A stretch of 64,000 nucleotides of DNA. Source: Phoronis australis (taxonomy: Eukaryota > Phoronida > Phoronidae). A model generated the notes under the pieces. The model worked only from the letters and a program-made list of their open reading frames with translations. It was not told where the DNA came from and did no database searches. Of this stretch, positions 11,272 through 23,382 are shown in pieces. Position 1 is the stretch's first letter. Every line of letters starts with the position of its first letter. Position numbers and translations under genes: made by a program. The stretch covers positions 330,978 to 394,977 of the forward strand of contig NMRA01000284.1 in assembly GCA_002633005.1 (NCBI GenBank), given 5' to 3'.

Positions 11272-13046
11272 CTATGCTTGTGAAATACAACCCAGTACCA
11301 TTGCGATTATTGTAACTGTTAAATATGCTCTCGTTTTAACCGCCAGCCCATTCACTTTCGCATCCGTACACTGGTATGTATAAATCGGGAAGTATTCTGG
11401 TCGACGTACTTTACAAGACGAGTCAGGAAACGTAACTGATGTATACGCTAATTTACTTTTGGGTTCAGCACACTGAGCATTTGCGCCATTTCGAGTGTAG
11501 TTCATATTTCTCAACCAAAAGATGGNCTCGTTTTAACCGCCAGCCCGTTCACTTTCGCATTCGTACACTGGTATGTATAAATCGGGAAGTATTCTGGTCG
11601 ACGTACTTTACAAGACGAGTCAGGAAACGTAACTGATGTATACGCTAATTTACTTTTGGGTTCAGCACACTGAGCATTTGCGCCATTTCGAGTGTAGTTC
11701 ATATTTCTCAACCAAAAGATGGCACAGTCGCACTCTACAGGATTTCTTCTGTGATTCAGACTGTTAAGTGAAGGTAAATATCGAAACGGATGAACAGAGA
11801 GTGTCTTCAGTAAGTTTCCCTCCAAATTCAGGGCCTTGAGATTGGCCAGTCCGCTAAAGGCCTGAAGGTCAATAGAAGATATCCTGTTATCGGCCAATAG
11901 AAGGCGCTCTAAAGACTGTATGTTGACGAAGGCGAGGTCCTGAAGATGTTTTATTGCATTGTCATTGAGGTTAAGGACTTCAATAACAGTTGCTTTTGGC
12001 GTACACCGAAAAAAGGGTACATTCGGTCCTAGACTTCTTCCTTCGCAGTTTACTTGCCACATGACGTCATATGGTCTACCCGGTGGCAGTCCTTTTGTTT
12101 GCTGGCAACCATAGTGTTCCAAAGCCGGTGGACCACTCGGTGCGCTCATCGTTGTAGGAATAGGTGGGTTTGTCTTCATAGAAGAAAATGTTGTGTCATT
12201 TGGAGCACTCATCGTTGTTAGACTAAGGGGTTTTGTCTTTGTAGAAGAAAATGTGTCATTCGGTGCACTCATTGTTGTTTGAATAAGCGACCTTGTCTTC
12301 ATAGAACGAGAGGATGCTGTGTCATTCGGTGCCCTCGACGTTGTGAGAAATAGGGGTTTTGTTATCGTAGAAGAGGGTGTTGTGTGCTCCGACTCATTTT
12401 TACACTCATAATGTGTCTTGTTAAACAACGATAGACTTCTAGGTAGACATGCATCATCAGTGAAATTCAGTACAGACCAGTGAATTGCACCGGGAGGATG
12501 GTGACAATGTCCAGTTTCCACAGTGAAGTTCACCGAACGCAACCAGAACACTGAACAATTGCACACAATAGGATTGCCTAGAAACTGGGCGATTTTCAGC
12601 GAAGGTAGGTACCTAAATGGGTGTATAGAAACATCCCTCAACTGGTTTCTTTCCAAATTTAAGACTCGTACATTAGTTAAGCCTGCGAATGCTTGAAGGT
12701 CAATGGATGATATCCTGTTATCTGCTAACAGAATCCGTTCTACAGACTGCACGTTCACAAAAGCCATTTCCTGTAGGTGGACAATCCTGTTGTCTCTCAT
12801 GTCGATCACTTCAATGATCTCTGAGAGTGGTGTGCATTGAAAATATGGAACATTTGGTCCGATGTTTTTGTTTTGGCAATTAAGATGCCAAAATATTTCA
12901 ATAGACCTGCCACTTTTCCTTCCTTCTGTTTGGTTGCAAAAACTAACTATAGGTGAGCCAACTACGTCACGAACAGCGCACAGCGACGTCTTTATGCAGA
13001 AAATGAAGATGGAGAAGAGTAGAAACCAATGCACGAACTTCTTCAT
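11272..13046 (-). CDS. twin-module LRR surface protein, VLR-like
   Basis: Largely intronless. Translation most likely begins at Met 13046, since a good acceptor (TCATTTCAG) ends just before it; an in-frame Met at 13067 would add seven residues. Order: signal peptide (about residues 1-24, MKKFVHWFLLFSIFIFC); module 1 with an N-terminal cysteine cap, LRRs (DNRISSIDLQAFAGL, LERNQLRDV) and a C-terminal cap (NPIVCNCSVFWL); a Ser/Thr/Pro-rich linker of 20-21-residue repeats (SAPNDT core); module 2 repeating the same order (LLLADNRISSIDLQAF, NPVECDCAIFWL). An N at 11526 and an apparent false duplication break the frame there. Skipping the second copy, the frame continues to a hydrophobic tail (AYLTVTIIAMVLGCISQA) and stop, about 525 residues, which would suit a GPI or tail anchor. 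Lamprey VLRs share the cap-LRR-cap-stalk-anchor plan. A recognition receptor is inferred, not shown. Confidence 0.75.
11330..11722. other. apparent false tandem duplication around an N
   Basis: 11330-11525 and 11527-11722 are the same 196-bp segment with about two substitutions, joined by one N at 11526. The pattern fits two allelic contig ends placed side by side. It cuts the LRR gene's frame. Confidence 0.8.
12130..12375 (-). repeat. about 60-bp coding repeats in the LRR-protein linker
   Basis: Four imperfect units in frame, each giving a T-T-M-S-A-P-N-D-T-type segment followed by SS.KT and PL or P residues. The products would be Ser/Thr-rich, a mucin-like spacer open to O-glycosylation, separating the two LRR modules. 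Confidence 0.75.
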
Positions 13047-13067
13047 CTGAAATGATGCAACAACCAC

Positions 13068-16000
13068 ACTGACTAATATTTAACATCACAGGGCAATGTA
13101 TTTAGTATGTCCTAAACTGTCAGTGGACTGAAGTGTGTATTTTAGACAATTTCTTCGGAATGTGAGAAAAAAAACACGTGCAACTTGATACAGAATTAGT
13201 ATTCAATAAATCCGATTCCTACGGTTCGAAACAACGCTGTATTGTCTTTCCCCAATGTTCAAGGGCCTACATGGACAAAATCATATGCTTGTTTACATTT
13301 ATGGGAAATTTTTAAATCTTGAGTAAAACTCGATGCTAAAAGTCTCTAAAAGTCTGACGTAACCGAAGTAGAGTAAATGCATTTTCAATTACTTTAATCT
13401 TGTGGGCTACCGAAGTGTGTTTTTGATCATCGACGACACCCATCGTCCACGTGTATGCCATAGTAAACGTAACGAAACTAGGAAAATAAATTGGCTCTAC
13501 CCCGAACAAGTCGCAAAGGCAATGTTTTCTTACGATAGGTGTTTTAAGCACTCTAATTGTGCGAATAATTTCATAACTCATTTTTTCAGTGTCCACATTT
13601 ATACATATAACTGAAGTTGGCTTCCATTATTGAATTTCAGTTGAGTAAAATTTTATGAGCGCATTCAGTTAGTCCTTAGATTAAGTTAATAATTAGCTTA
13701 TAAAAACAGTACAAACATTTGTTTCAACAAATTGCAAGATACAAAACAATAAGCTCCATGAGGCATGATAATTTTTGCAGTTACGGTGTTGGTATACCTA
13801 CCTCAATCACGAGAGAACAGCACAACGCGAGAGCTCTAAAACTAAGACAACTATGCCTGTAGTCGATTCGCTGTTGAAATAGTGAACACATTTAGTGCGT
13901 GACCAGATTACCATAATGCGACGCTTTTATCAGAAAGCACTAGAACACACGAGGGGATTAGAGACGGATCTAACGGGAATACTTAGGGTGGGTTTTATTT
14001 TTAGGTGGATCACGAGGGCAGAATAACCGAGACACAACTGCCTCCCTATAGTTACGTCACCATATATCGGTGCAGTGACTCATCAATCGCATGACAATCG
14101 AAAATAAAGTGAAAATGAACAATATTCCCGATCTTTCGGGCGTAATTGTTGATATCATATAATTAGACTAAATCTGAAAGTTTTCCATGACATTCAGAAC
14201 AAACTTTAGGGTTTCGGATTCTGCACAAAACTCTCACTGTTACTTTTTTGCCATGTTTTATTCCGATGCTGATCGTGTTGTCTAGAAAAACGAAAAATAG
14301 GTGGTCGCATATTTACCTTCTGAGCTATTTTAGCCATTTTTGTCACACCTAATGACGGACACTTAGATAGTGTAAAGTCACTGGGAAGTTTAATACGGTG
14401 CGCCATAATAACAAAAACTGCACACAAGATCAACATTTTTTAATAAAAATTTGTCATTGAAAATAAAAAATAATGCTCAAGAGTTTCCTGAATTAAACAA
14501 TGTCGTAAAACTAAAACAACAACTGCTTTACGGCTTTTGTCGAACTGTATCGACCCCAACTATTAGTGTTATTCAAGTTGTAAACAAAAATGTATTACCG
14601 AACTGACAATGTCGCCAGTTAGTTTGATAACACATTTACACATTTACTTTCACAGGTATAATTTGGAAGCACTTGTTTTTCTTAAAAATCATGAAATTTC
14701 CACATGATGGCATTAAATCTTCAGTATAAAATTTTGCTTCCAGATCGTTCATAACTTCTTCAAACGTTTTAATACTTGCATTGCATCAATAAAACATTCT
14801 AGGCATATTATTTGGTAAACTGTGAGCCTTTTTAATTCAACAAAATCAGCGTAAACCCCAAAATTTTATGATAGTCTTATCGTCTTATCAATTTACTGGG
14901 AAACTGACATTGTTGCGATTTCAACTATCTACAAAGGTCATCCACAAATTTTAGAATGTTTTGATTCATTACGATGTTTGTTGGATTTCAGTGTCGTAAA
15001 CTAAAATTTATTGCAGTGCAAAGAATATTAAATAAAAAACGAGTTCGTCCATAAATCTCCAAATTCTCTATTTCTCAGACAATGTTTCTTCAACCTGTCG
15101 TCTGGCTGCCCACCAACCTGAAGTTTTTGCAAATAAGTTTTGTTACCTGCGATAGAAATATTTGTAGAATTTCTGATCTTAGTTGCAATAGCGTTTCTGT
15201 GTACCATAGACTTTCTTACTCGTGTTGGTTATAATATAAATATTTGTGAAATCTCTGCATATTTCACTGAATACCTGTTTGCTTGATAATGTTTCTTACA
15301 TTCACCTTACAAAATTCAACACACATACTGTATATTTCTATATGAACTTTATTCGTTTGATTGTTTTGCACCAACATTGCATTGTTTGCGACAGAGATAA
15401 AATTCCCTGTCATACAATGTATCTGGGTTTGAACATATATTCATTGTACGTTTTGCGTGCCTCAATGAATATTTGTAACTAAAAAAACGATGTTCCTAAA
15501 ACTGATAAACCTCTACTCGTAAATTTCTGAACGACTTTTGGTGCCACAGCCAATGAATTGTCAGTTCCTGCTTAACTTGATAAAATTTTAGGGTTTGTTA
15601 TAATTTTGCTAAATTAAAAATTTCATAGTTTATCAGTTACCTATGAAATTATGTATTGATACCTAATGCAAATTGCTATTAAAGCAAGTACATGTACGTT
15701 TATAAAAGATCTAGAAAAAATTATTGAATCTTTTAGTTTATCACACCTTGTGTAAGTTTGAAGATCTTTTGCTTAGCAGTTATACCTACGAAAGATATGT
15801 AAAGGTGCGAAGTTAAATGGCGACATTGGCAATTTCGTAATACATTTGTGTTTATTACTTCAATAACATTATTACAGTGTTTACAATGTTGCTTCCAGAT
15901 TTCATTACCAGGTAATGCTCATAAATTCAAAAATTTGCCATTTAGATTTTAGTGAAAAATTTTAAAAAAAATAAACAGCCCGCTTTTATCACTTAATGCA

Positions 16001-16330
16001 AGTATGGAAATATGTTTAATACTATACGTTTTTTAAATATGTAAGTTCTATCTCGTATCCAACTGGTAAATTAACCACATGTAAAGTTTTAAACTTCATG
16101 GAACTATGCAATTTTAAACATGGAAGCTTTTACAAAATACAATTGTACCCGATGGAGGTCACAGAACTCACTGAGATAGTATATTTTCACACAAGAAACA
16201 TTACATTGTCTTGTAATCGGGTATCAGAAGCAATGCCAAGCGACCATTTCTGCTACTGATAATTTCCTCTGCTTCTTTTTCTCGCAAAAATGTCTGTTTG
16301 CCGAACTATTTTGAGCGGACTCACGAAATG
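13068..16330. other. AT-rich flank, no gene recognised
   Basis: The upstream flank of the LRR gene and beyond. Motifs such as AATGTCGTAAA/GACATTG recur at irregular spacing (near 14497, 14602, 14900, 14990, 15822), perhaps an eroded repeat. No frame is convincing. Confidence 0.5.
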
Positions 16331-16339
16331 TCGTCGATT

Positions 16340-16620
16340 TCTGTTTGTTGACTGTCCTGAGTCGACGACGGTCTCGCCATCTGGTGGCCGTCGGACTTAC
16401 ACAGTTGGTCGCAGCGCCCTCGGTTGAGCAAAATCTCCGAAAGTTCCCCATTACGTCACACGAGTACCGTCGCATCAGTCGTCGCCAAGGGAATGTCTTA
16501 CTGACTTCCTCTCGACAGTTCACTTGCAGGCGCAAGAAAATCAATTCAAGGTTCTGTCAAAGTCCTTTTCGAGTGTTTGTTGACACCTGTCAAGTCTGTG
16601 TGTTTCCGTTCTAAAGGTAG
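16340..16620 (+). promoter_or_regulatory. possible 5' exon/promoter region (weak)
   Basis: More GC- and CpG-rich than its surroundings, ending in a donor-like AAAG|GTAGGC at about 16615. It could be the untranslated first exon of the C1orf21-like gene, whose first coding exon starts at an acceptor at 23260. Nothing in the sequence links the two. Confidence 0.2.
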
Positions 16621-19600
16621 GCCAGAGCAAGTGACTGAATTGAAACTTATCGAGCGGTTTATAGCCTGTAACTCTTCTGTACACATTATACAGTGATTTT
16701 ATTGATTAATTGACGTGAGCTGACTGCGGCTTTAGACTGCAGAACTAACTTACCAACTTAGTCGTAACCTGCAATAATGTGTTTGATAGTTGGCCTAGTG
16801 GAATTTTGTCGACCTATGTCTTCCAAAAGCCTAAATGGAGATACAAAGACGGTGAGCCTCAGTATTGGACTCATCATTCAGTCATGCCGCCCAGCCGATC
16901 ACTATAGCTTCAAACATATGAAATAGGCCTATAAATCCCCTGACCGGCCTGAGCCTTGGATAAAGGGCAGGTTGGCTATTATCTTACTTGTTTACTACCC
17001 TGCCTGACTAACAACTGCACACCATTTCTAAAGCACAGCAGGTCATCACAACTGCCCTGGTGACTGCTAATCAGGTCAAATCAGTTCTAACAATAGTGGG
17101 CCAAGTGGATGGTAAGATTGTTGGGACCATTTCAGTGGCAAATTCTCAGATTTTGTAAAATCTGATAGCCCTGTATTGCCTCTTCAAACATACAGAATTG
17201 ACAATTCATGAATTAAATTGATAGAAGGCATCAAATTTGCTGTGTCTCTGACTGGACCGTCTGGGGTTGGTAATTGATACAAATTCAAAACCAGTCATTT
17301 TAGTCTTGAAAGGTAATTATCTCAGATTGGATTTGCCTCATTCATTTATGGTATTAGTGTTTTATTGGCAAGACTTGGATTCTCCTGGTGTTCTGAAAAG
17401 GTTGCCATGCTGATTTTGAGAAAATGAATTTAGTGGACTCATGTCACTGAACTCTGTTAGATTAGATATGAGTACTGTGCTATTTTATTTGTAATTTCTC
17501 TTCGTATGTGGACTTTGAGACTACAGTAAAGCTTTTGCCAACGAAATCAATAACCACAAATGCCCGTGAGAGTGATATATGTGGTTAACTTATCTCTCTG
17601 CAATTGTTATACAAATGCGTGTGAGCTAGGTAAGACTGGTGGATTCATGTTCACTTCCTTAATTTTGAGTCATGGTCGAAGACTCGAGTCCCACTGGAGC
17701 ATATTGCGAAACCCGTAACTCAGGTCTCTGGCTGCTCAACTCGGTTTTAGCTATATATTAATGAAGTATAAACATCCACGTGATCAGTGCAATGAGCCCA
17801 CCTGAGTGAGCGCTGATGTCTAACACAAGGGGAACCAGACTTGTTATTTTATATTGCCCATTAGAGCAGGTGTTTTATGACTAATTCTGTCTTCAATGCA
17901 CTGACAAGATTTCTAGTGCTACAACCTTGAGAAAATGACTAATTTTGAGTGGATTAAATTCTTTTATTCAAAAATTGTTTTTAACTTCATGGTCATAGCG
18001 AATCAGACAATCTACCAACATTTAGTGCTTGTTGTGTTATTTATTGGCAACACTAATGCACAAGCAGACTAGATCTTAGCAATATTGTAATTGCAAACCA
18101 TGGTGCATTTGGCCGAAGTGTTCATAAAACTTAGGCACCGGCATTCCTGTACAAATCCTTAACCATGTCATTATCAACACGTATTGTTGGTAGGCCTCTT
18201 ATGGTATGGTGGTTTGTTGGCAGCAATTGGTGGTGCCATGGAGGGTAACTTGGTGAAAAGTATTTTTTTGAGCTTTACGTTCAAAACAACTGTGTGTCCT
18301 TGAAGAAGTATTATCTGGGTGTTTGTCATGTGCACACCCGGGGGGGGGGCATTTGACGACGTGGGCAAAAAGGTCTGCCTCAGAGAAACAAAACTCTGAA
18401 AAATAGAGAATGAGACAAAAGTCCACTAAAAAGGCAGGAACTACCAAAATTTGGTGAATACACAATTCATAGCTTTGAATTTACCAGGTGAATCCCAATA
18501 AAAGGTCCACAGGTCCACATTCTCAAAAATGTTACCCCCCCCCCATTCTTTAGGCTGGATACGCGCATGTTTGTTGTGCATGAGAGGGCTCCTCCATTCA
18601 AATTTCACTGCATTTTTGGGGTCAGCCTGATAAGTGGTGGTGTACACAAGTGAAGACACCCCCTTGTGTATTGCTGCAGACAGGTTACACAATATTTAGG
18701 GTTTAGGACATATCAACAAAAGAACTGATGTTCAAATGCACACATAATTTCTCTTTTCCTTCTTCTGTTGTAGTTAACTGATTTCCCCATTTAAGCAACT
18801 GCACAAGTTCAATTATAAATCAATGATGGATTTAGTTTTTATAATCCTGCAGTGTCTAAAATGGGTGGAAAAGAAATTTGCCAAGAATAGGCAGCAGTTA
18901 TCGCTGTCACCTACTGAGTATTTTTGCTCTCTAACTCCCCATTAGTCCCCATGCAAAAGAAGGCTGTCATTATAAGTCCAGGGGCTGTTAATTGTGACTG
19001 CTTATTGTAATCCCAACTTGCATGAAACATTATAATTACCAGAAATTGCTGGTTGTGAAATGTGCCAGGTAGCGCCTATAGTGCAGGTAAATCTATAAAT
19101 ATGTAACCAAAGCCTGGAACTTGTAAGGCAAATCATATAATCTTATGAATTAACAACATTACCTGGTGTGTTTGAACAGTATATGCAGCAAAGATAATTC
19201 AGGACCAGAGTTTACATCTTGGGATATATGCTAGCTGATTCATCAGCCTAACTTTGCCATATACTAGGCTGATTGGGTGCTAGCGTGTACTTTACCAACT
19301 AACAGGTAGTTCTAGGAGACGGAGATAATTTTTGAGTGAAAATATACTGAAAACTATGTAGAGCTCAACATGTGCAGACTTAACTGTAAAGTTTGTCCTT
19401 TTTAGATGTTTTTGATCCTTGACTCTCACAATTAAGTTAGATTCAAGCCTATTACCATGTGGGAGCAATTTACTTGCCCTCATGTTAAATGTCTTCTGTT
19501 GACAGCCATGTTTTCTTAAGGCCAAGGTCACAACTTTTTTGTCAGGTGACCCATAATTTGTATATTTAAGACAAAAACTGTGAGGGAGATAATTCCAGTT

Positions 19601-19700
19601 TTGGCAGTATATTTACGTCCAATCTATAATTTACAGTAACTGTTTCCATTCATATTAACGCAGAAAAATCAGGAACCCCTACTGGGTATCAAACCCCTGA
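16621..19700. other. no recognisable gene
   Basis: AT-rich. A G run near 18341-18350 and a C run near 18535-18544 face each other about 190 bp apart, but no matching flanks were found. Confidence 0.5.
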
Positions 19701-19713
19701 GGACTCTAGATTG

Positions 19714-20945
19714 CCTGTGTAGTGGTCTTACCTCTGCAGACCTGATATTTGTGCAATTACTGTTTACAGTCATAAAGGCCTTTATGATTGTTGCTCTTCT
19801 TGGGGCATGAGTGTAAATCTGAAAAAATCTAAGATCATTGTTTTTAGAAATGGCGGGCCACTCAGAGCATATGAGAAGTGGTATTATGGAAAAGTATTGG
19901 AGGTTGTCTCCCAATATAAATATCTTGGAATATTCTTTACACCAGGATTAGTTTGGTCCAAAGCCACTAAAACTCTGGCACGTCAAGGTAGAAGAGTTGT
20001 AATGTCTATCTCTAAAATTAGAAACCGGTGCACGGAATTACCTTTGAGCCTATCACTTGAACTGTTTGATAAAGTTGCTGTGCCAACTGTTTGCTACGGG
20101 GCGGAAATCTAGGGATTCAAAGAATTTGAATGGCTTTAAAATGTATATGTTAAATTCTGTAAAATTGCTCTTGGAGTTGGAAACTCTTGCTCAAATGCAG
20201 GTGAACGTGGACTATATCCGCTCTATGTAATATTGGCTAAAGTTATTGAAAATGCCACCTACTAGATACGCTAAAGCTGCTTATGACATGTTAGCTGATT
20301 TAGATCAGAATGGGAGAAATACTTGGGTATCTGTTAGACAATTGCTATCAAATTCGGTTTTTATGAAGTTTGGTTGAATCAAGGTGTAACGGGCAAAGTC
20401 TCGTTTTTAAGTATCTTCTCGCAAAGAGATAGTGACTGCTATGAGCAGGGTTGGCAATCAGAAATTGAGCATAATGCAAAACTTAAATAGCATTGTAATT
20501 TTAAGACTCTGCACTGTATTGAACCATATCTTAAATTACCGCTACACAATAGTCTTATTCAATTGTTTACTCCGTTATGTTGCTCCAACCATACATTACA
20601 AGTGGAAGTGGGTAGACACGAGAAAGTGGAATATTATAATAGATTATGTTTGATTTGCAATGATGGTCTTGTAGAGGATGAATACCACTTCCTGTTGATT
20701 TGCAAGGGATATTGGGAACTTAGGTCACGTTTTATGAAGCAAGTTCAATGGAAGCATCCGACTCGAGTATCCTGTATATACCTGCTAGCTAATCCAGATA
20801 TCTGTTGTTATATATGTGTATTCTGCCCTTAAAAGACAAGAACAACTCTTGGGTTGACTGGGTGTGCAATTTTTCCTGATTAATGTGTTTTTGTTTATTG
20901 TACTTTGGGCCAGAGGCCTTTATTACAAATAAAACCTATTGATAC
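19714..20945 (+). pseudogene. degenerate non-LTR retrotransposon, 3' part
   Basis: The frame from 19807 gives the distal reverse-transcriptase region (WGMSVNLKKSKI, YKYLGIFF, LARQGRR, ELFDKVAVPTVCYGAEI), typical of LINE polymerases. An in-frame TAG at 20110-20112 replaces the Trp normally following YG.EI. Homology resumes in another frame at about 20600-20800 with a C-terminal zinc-type motif (CLICNDG..EDEYHFLLIC). The catalytic YADD region just upstream (about 19731-19745) is degraded. The 3' tail ends near an AATAAAACCTATTGATACTG sequence. Dead through frameshifts and stops. Confidence 0.85.
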
Positions 20946-21684
20946 TGTGTGCGGTCCTATCTTATGCTGTTTGAGTCTCATTTCTTAGTCGATCTTTGGG
21001 ATTGATACATATCGAGAGTGAAGTCTACGTTGAATTCTCAACATTAGTGAGAATAAGTTGTTTTTTTTTTAATGCAACACCCCTGTATTATTAGGTAATG
21101 TCTTAAGTCAAGAGAGCTCAAGATTAAGATTAATCAATAGAGAAAACACTACACGTGCATCAGTGAGTAAAGAAAATAAATGATTACCGGTATGCAAAAT
21201 TTAGGGAACTCGAGTTGAGTCCCTATTTGGGACTGTTTCATACAACCGGGCACTGTTTCTACAGATGTATTGCCTAGGTGTGTGCAATGAGCTATATACC
21301 AGGTATAGCTCATTGGTCTGTGGGAGCTCAATAGCACACTAGCAGACTAATAAATGATAAATCTTTTCATGAAATGTCTATATGGCTGGCTGAAGCCTTT
21401 GTGTTCTATTGTGTTCATTGGGTAATAAAAGATAACAACCCTATTGACTTTTAGTATAGAGAACAAAGGGAAATTTTCAAATGGTAAGTTTAGGGTAATT
21501 AAGTTGAGTAGTTACAAGGTCATGTAGTGTATTAGAGAATTTCTCTCACAATAGCCACATTGGTCATGTCAAAAGTCAATTACAGTTTGATTGATATCAT
21601 CAAGTCAAAAAAGCAAACTCTCTTTGGTTGCAGACTTAAGAAGGTCATTACAAATTTCTCTTGGGTAATGAGTATGCATATCAT

Positions 21685-21769
21685 TTTCAGGGTCCCACAT
21701 TTTGAGAACCAGTTTTCTCCATCGAATAACAAGCCTTAACTGGTTGTCAAAATGATGGACCCCTGTAAG
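21685..21769. mobile_element. fold-back element (family 2), copy E
   Basis: The arms TTTCAGGGTCCCACATTTTG and CAAAATGATGGACCCCTG pair over about 28 bp, extending through GAACCAGTT/AACTGGTTG, with a loop of about 20 nt. Same family as 9881-9967. Confidence 0.65.
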
Positions 21770-21883
21770 TGACACTTGCTTGTTCAACCTTACTTGATTA
21801 TGTCTTCAATAGCCTAACAGCAAGAAATGGGTTCATTTGTTTGGCTACTGTGATTGTGTACAACATATTATCTTCAGTGTGCT

Positions 21884-22010
21884 GTTTATGACCTGTAGCT
21901 ACCTGTGTTTTTGTTTGATAACTGGCCCAAATATGGGTGGGGCTGTTTGTGACCAGTAGCTACCAACCTGTGTTTTTGTTTGATAACTGGCTTAAATATG
22001 GGTGGGACGT
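21884..22010. repeat. two-copy tandem duplication of about 64 bp
   Basis: Two adjacent units share CTGTTTRTGACCWGTAGCTACC, CTGTGTTTTTGTTTGATAAC and AAATATGGGTGGG. Confidence 0.75.
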
Positions 22011-23300
22011 ATACCCACCCTGGCTACTAAATGCATTTGTAGAGTATTTCAACTCAGGCACTGAACAAGAGAAAGCTATAAGTTAATATAATGCAGTTAG
22101 TGACAATGTGACAGAGAAGTGAAAAATTACTTTGATAAAACTTTTCAACAGAAGTAAACTGGCAGAAAACTTTACTTCCTTATTTCCAAAGTTTACACTC
22201 TATAGTTATGGTTATGACCGAACACTAAATGAAATTCAAGCATATTTAATGTTATACCTTTTGAAAGTTGGGAAAATTTTAATTTTGGTTTTGATTCTAG
22301 GAAACTTTAGTCTAACCTGCTCCTATAGTTTCCCTTTCGGGCACTTTGAGTGAAGTCAAACTATTTTTCAAGACAACACACCATAGGTATGCTGCATTTT
22401 GGACAAAAATAATTGCTAAAAATGCCCCTTTTAGATTTTTCAAGGGTTTCTAACATGGCTGTGAATTCCCACAACTTCTCAAAATGATGATATCTAATGG
22501 TGCAGACCTTGAACATGGAGAATCATTAATTCAGTGCTAAGTATATTTTGTGAAAAAAAATGAGAGAAATGAAAATTTCACTTGTCAGCTATATTGTGTC
22601 TTAAATTGGTGATATTTTACTGTAACCCCTACATTAACATTACCAGGAAGAGTGCGATGAGTCACAGTTAACAAAACAATGGACTGGAGAATTTAGTGCC
22701 GATGGATGCACAGCATTGTGGGTAAATTTACATGAGTGGCGCTACGGTATTTCAGGACGACTCTACTGTACTTGTTGAATTTCACTATTTAGCCTATAAC
22801 CATTGTTGACTTAGGTATGTTGCTCTGTTTAGTTCAGTCTGGATATGCCTTCAGAGTTCAGATCTACCACGTCTCCCAGATGTGGCGATTAAGTCACATG
22901 TTTTACTCTAGGTAATCTCTAACATAATAATTTTTGTTCACACAATAGGTAAATTGGTCAAAATACAGGTGGCAACGGCCAGTGTCCATCCTGTAAAGTA
23001 TATTTCCATTGTTAAATCATTTGAAAACCGTTGTATTGCTGTGAATTAATAAAATATTGAAAAATAGTAATTTTCATCATTTTCTAATGGAATTGGATAC
23101 TCCTCCAGCACTGAACAATGATTTGCCAGTTAAAAATTCCCAAATCTGCATCAGCACTAGGACTCTTGAAATCCCTGCACGCATGTCAGGGAACTCCATG
23201 TTGTTGTTGATATTGTATTGACTACCGTTTAATTAAACTAAACTTGTGTTCTGTTCCAGCTTGAACATGTGAGATCTGATGTGACGCGTTTCATGAAGCC

Positions 23301-23382
23301 ATGGGCTGTGGCCAGAGTTCACAAGCAGCTTCACCTCAACATAGTACTAAGGGCACTGAAAACGACAAGGATTGTGGTAACG
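23301..23382 (+). CDS. C1orf21: C1orf21-like coding exon 1
   Basis: 27 codons plus one base, MGCGQSS to CGN, donor GTAACT. Confidence 0.75.

Noticed and set aside
16224-16614. Overlapping frames on both strands
   Set aside because: Mutually exclusive, no resemblance; more likely an untranslated CpG-richer region.
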